64,000 nt of DNA from Carya illinoinensis (lineage: Eukaryota > Streptophyta > Magnoliopsida > Fagales > Juglandaceae): assembly GCF_018687715.1 (NCBI RefSeq), contig NC_056762.1, positions 38,644,864-38,708,863 of the forward strand. Reading direction: 5' to 3'. Both the position numbers and the translations under genes were made by a program. Within the stretch, counting starts at the first letter, position 1, and each line of letters begins with the position of its first letter. The notes beneath the pieces are model-generated. The model saw only the letters and a list, made by a program, of their open reading frames with translations. It ran no database searches and had not been told where the DNA came from. Below, in pieces: positions 61,356 through 64,000 of this stretch.

Positions 61356-62224
61356 CTTAAACTTTATTAGAAATTGTTTTAGTTGAAACTGTTCTTTTGG
61401 GGTTGTATTTTTATTTATTTATTTTTTTGTTGAATTTATTTTGTCGGGACTATTTTTTACTCAAAATTGTATTTTTGGAACAACCCAAATGGCATTGAAA
61501 ATAGTTTTGTGTACTAATTAATGTTGAGAAAAATGAGAAACGTTAATTAGTTACCCAACAATATGACTTTATGGTAAATTAATGCAATTAATTAAATGAT
61601 AAGTTCTGAATTATGATCTCCCTAACGTATTCTTTAATGGTTTTTTGCTATTTTCAAATAATAACAAAAGTAACATCTAGGCAGTATAGATATTCACCAT
61701 TGTTGGATGAATATTCATAGTCAAGATCAGTATGGAAAAAACGATAAGCGCCATATCTGGGCAGAAACAAGTAGGGGCACCATTTACAAAAATATACTAG
61801 AACATGACTGTTGTCCAACTTCATCGATGAACTATATATTAAACTCAAGTCAAATATCATCTGATGGATCAACATCTAAATGCATATTGGATATATGAAC
61901 AAGTCTAATATTTACATTAATAAAATAACAGATCCATATAAAGTACTTAACATATTACTAAGTCTCACATGATATTTCATCCATCCATGTAGGAAGAAGT
62001 CCCTATATGCTAGCATCATTAACCTTGTGTTTGGAATCCATCTCCAGCTAGGCTGCTTGCTTAATCTGAAATTGGTGTTGCATCTACTTCATCATTGTAC
62101 AATTTTATAAAGTTTGTATCATACCGTGAATACATCTTCAGACAATATTCATGTACGCTTTATGAATAAAAGTGTCCATCTAGAATAGGATAAGATCACA
62201 TAATAGAACCTTTTAGACATGTTT
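61356..62224. other. AT-rich DNA without gene
   Basis: No recognisable protein in either strand. May be the 3' part of the CACTA element whose transposase remnant follows. Confidence 0.4.
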
Positions 62225-64000
62225 AGTCTGATAGTATATCTTCATTGGTTGATACATCCTCATTATCAGTTTCATCATGACTTTTATCTCTATCCTCAGA
62301 TTCGGTCTCCAGCTCAACATCGTTGATAAAGTCCCCAATTAGCAAAGCATGATTAATTTCAGCAATTATCGCGGAGTTATCAATTGGACTTAGTTCTAAA
62401 TCACTCCTATGCAGTAGGGTCGCCGAAAGGGGTTCACCACATTCGAGAGTCGTGTAAAGATTAGAGGACTCATCCTCCTAATATGCTTCAGTACTGTCCC
62501 TTACTTCAGCATCGTGGTCTTCTACTTGAGCCTCGGCTGGAATGTCATATACATTTCTATCTATGAACTTTTGTATAACATACCAATTACCTTTCACCCT
62601 TGTATCTTTTATGTAAAAACACTGTGAAGCTTGGCATGTCAACATAAAAGATTCATCCTTATACCATGTCCGGTTCATATTGACACTACACGTGATTATA
62701 CACTCTTATTCCTCATCTACGATCACTGACATCATACTATTGACATTTGAATAAATAGACATGGCGCCATTCCATATAGTATAATTCTAGAACATCATCT
62801 ACAGAACCATAAAAGTTTAAATTGTTGGATTGATGTTCACCAGTCACGAACACACTGGAATTTTGAGTACAACGAAATTCTTCAAGTACTTTTGTATGGA
62901 ACTTTTTTCCATTTACTATGCAACCAGCATATGATGCGACCCAAGGGTTGGGGCCGACGCTATAGCATATAGATCAGCAGAGATGTCACCAGGGTTGACT
63001 GCACGTTGATCTTGAACCTGGCAAGACCAATACTGCAACTCACTATAGTTAGTTAGATTCTAGTGTATTCGTTAACACCCTATGAGTAAGTGTTGGAACT
63101 AAGTTAACATACACGTTCTTTCAACCATCTTGAAAACTGTTTTTCATGAGTATGATCAAATGAATGTGGGTAATTCAGCTTACAATGGTTGTAGTGTTCA
63201 TTGCACGATAATAATATAGAAATTAGAAATGTGACACTAGTGCAGACTTACATTAAAAAATGCCCTTTTTGGAAGTATATGGATTTATACAACCATGTAG
63301 TTAAGTGGGGGAGTATGAGAGTGCTTACTCAATGTAGGGTGCAATTTCTGTACAATTGTTGAGGACATACCAGCTAGCTGATTTGAAGAGCTTATCATCT
63401 AATTGAAGATGAGTTGACATACCCAAGTGACAAACTTTTTGGGTGAAAACTGAGAAGCCATTTGCTTCATCATCGTCTAACTAATCAACGTTGCGGTCCA
63501 CTCGATTGAATTTTGTCTCAACATCATGGAGATACATTGAGCAAAATGTCCAGCATTCTACGTGAATGTAGGCTTCCACTATTGATCCTTCCGGGAGGGG
63601 CTTTATTTTTGACATACCACTTAAATTTACCGAGATACCTTTCAAAATGGTACATCCACTTAAATTGAATTGGACACGTAGGCAAGGCCTCACGAGGTAA
63701 ATGAAGTGCTAAGTGGACCATAACATCAAAAAATGAAGGGGGAAAGATCATCTCCAACTTGTATAGAATGACAACGATATCACTCTCAATCTGCATCAAC
63801 AAGTTCACGTCAAGTGTTCTTGCGCATAGTTCTTTAAAAAAATTGCTAAGCTCAATCAAAGCCATGCTAACATCATTTTTTAAGTACCCCCTAACTGCAA
63901 CAGGAGGTAGTCTTTGGATGAAAACATGAGAATCATGGCTTTTGAAACCTGAGATTTTACAATAATGTGTAGAAACACATCATGAAACATTTGTCGCAAA
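62225..64000 (-). pseudogene. CACTA (En/Spm) transposase remnant, runs off the window
   Basis: Minus strand from the right edge: SGFKSHDSHVFIQRLPPVAV (about 63955-63895), then MALIELSNFFKELCART and DVMVHLALHLPREA, the DUF4218 region (63865-63524). After a frame change come EGSIVEAYIHVECWTFCSMY and VETKFNRVDRN (to 63487). Further on is a DUF4216-like part, TWYKDESFMLTCQASQCFYI and WYVIQKFIDRNVYDIP (62678-62540). A very acidic tail ends about 62230. Domain order matches plant CACTA transposases. Frameshifts and stops make it non-functional here. The N-terminal Tnp2 domain would be beyond the window. Confidence 0.82.

Noticed and set aside
61165..61386. Overlapping frames on both strands
   Set aside because: They fall within the arms of a foldback MITE.

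Overview
This is plant nuclear DNA. It has split genes with GT-AG introns, AT-rich intergenic DNA, and dense nested LTR retrotransposons, LINE, hAT and CACTA elements and MITEs. The repeat types, for example MITEs ending in GAGATGAGATGAGAT-like sequence and CGGTCC-rich hAT elements, suggest a woody eudicot, perhaps Fagales/Juglandaceae. That placement is an inference, not shown.

The only host genes I recognise are three CYP706-family cytochrome P450 genes, all on the minus strand. Copy 1 is the 5' part of exon 1, cut by the left edge (1-827). Copy 2 (25468-27131) and copy 3 (41662-43415) are complete two-exon genes of about 523 residues. Each lies in a related segment of several kb. The upstream DNA of the three genes carries the same ordered landmarks: a foldback MITE, a GA repeat, shared intergenic blocks and, where retained, a CGGTCC-type hAT MITE. 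The window is therefore a segmental tandem array that was later broken up by unit-specific insertions and deletions.

Unit A (1 to about 24.5 kb) holds a pol-less Sirevirus-type Copia element (2780-19992). A LINE (about 5686-11390) sits in its interior. An almost intact hAT element (14127-19908, with an 8-bp target duplication) sits in its 3' LTR. The matching sequence in unit C (about 45715-45745) is an empty site. The hAT carries a small two-exon gene fragment with a perfect EF-hand loop.

Unit B (about 25.3-32.1 kb) is the most compact. It is followed by a Copia element with both LTRs (33658-37022), a non-autonomous hAT (38063-38669) and a hAT transposase fragment (40679-41200).

Unit C (about 41.6-59.3 kb) is split by a 5'-truncated Sirevirus (about 50000-57546). 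That element is bounded by two roughly 1-kb direct copies of host sequence, each with the same open 98-codon ORF. The right end (59.6-64 kb) holds a Copia tail, a foldback MITE and a CACTA (En/Spm) transposase remnant that runs off the window.

No tRNA, rRNA, CRISPR or organellar genes were seen. All percentages and boundaries were read by eye.
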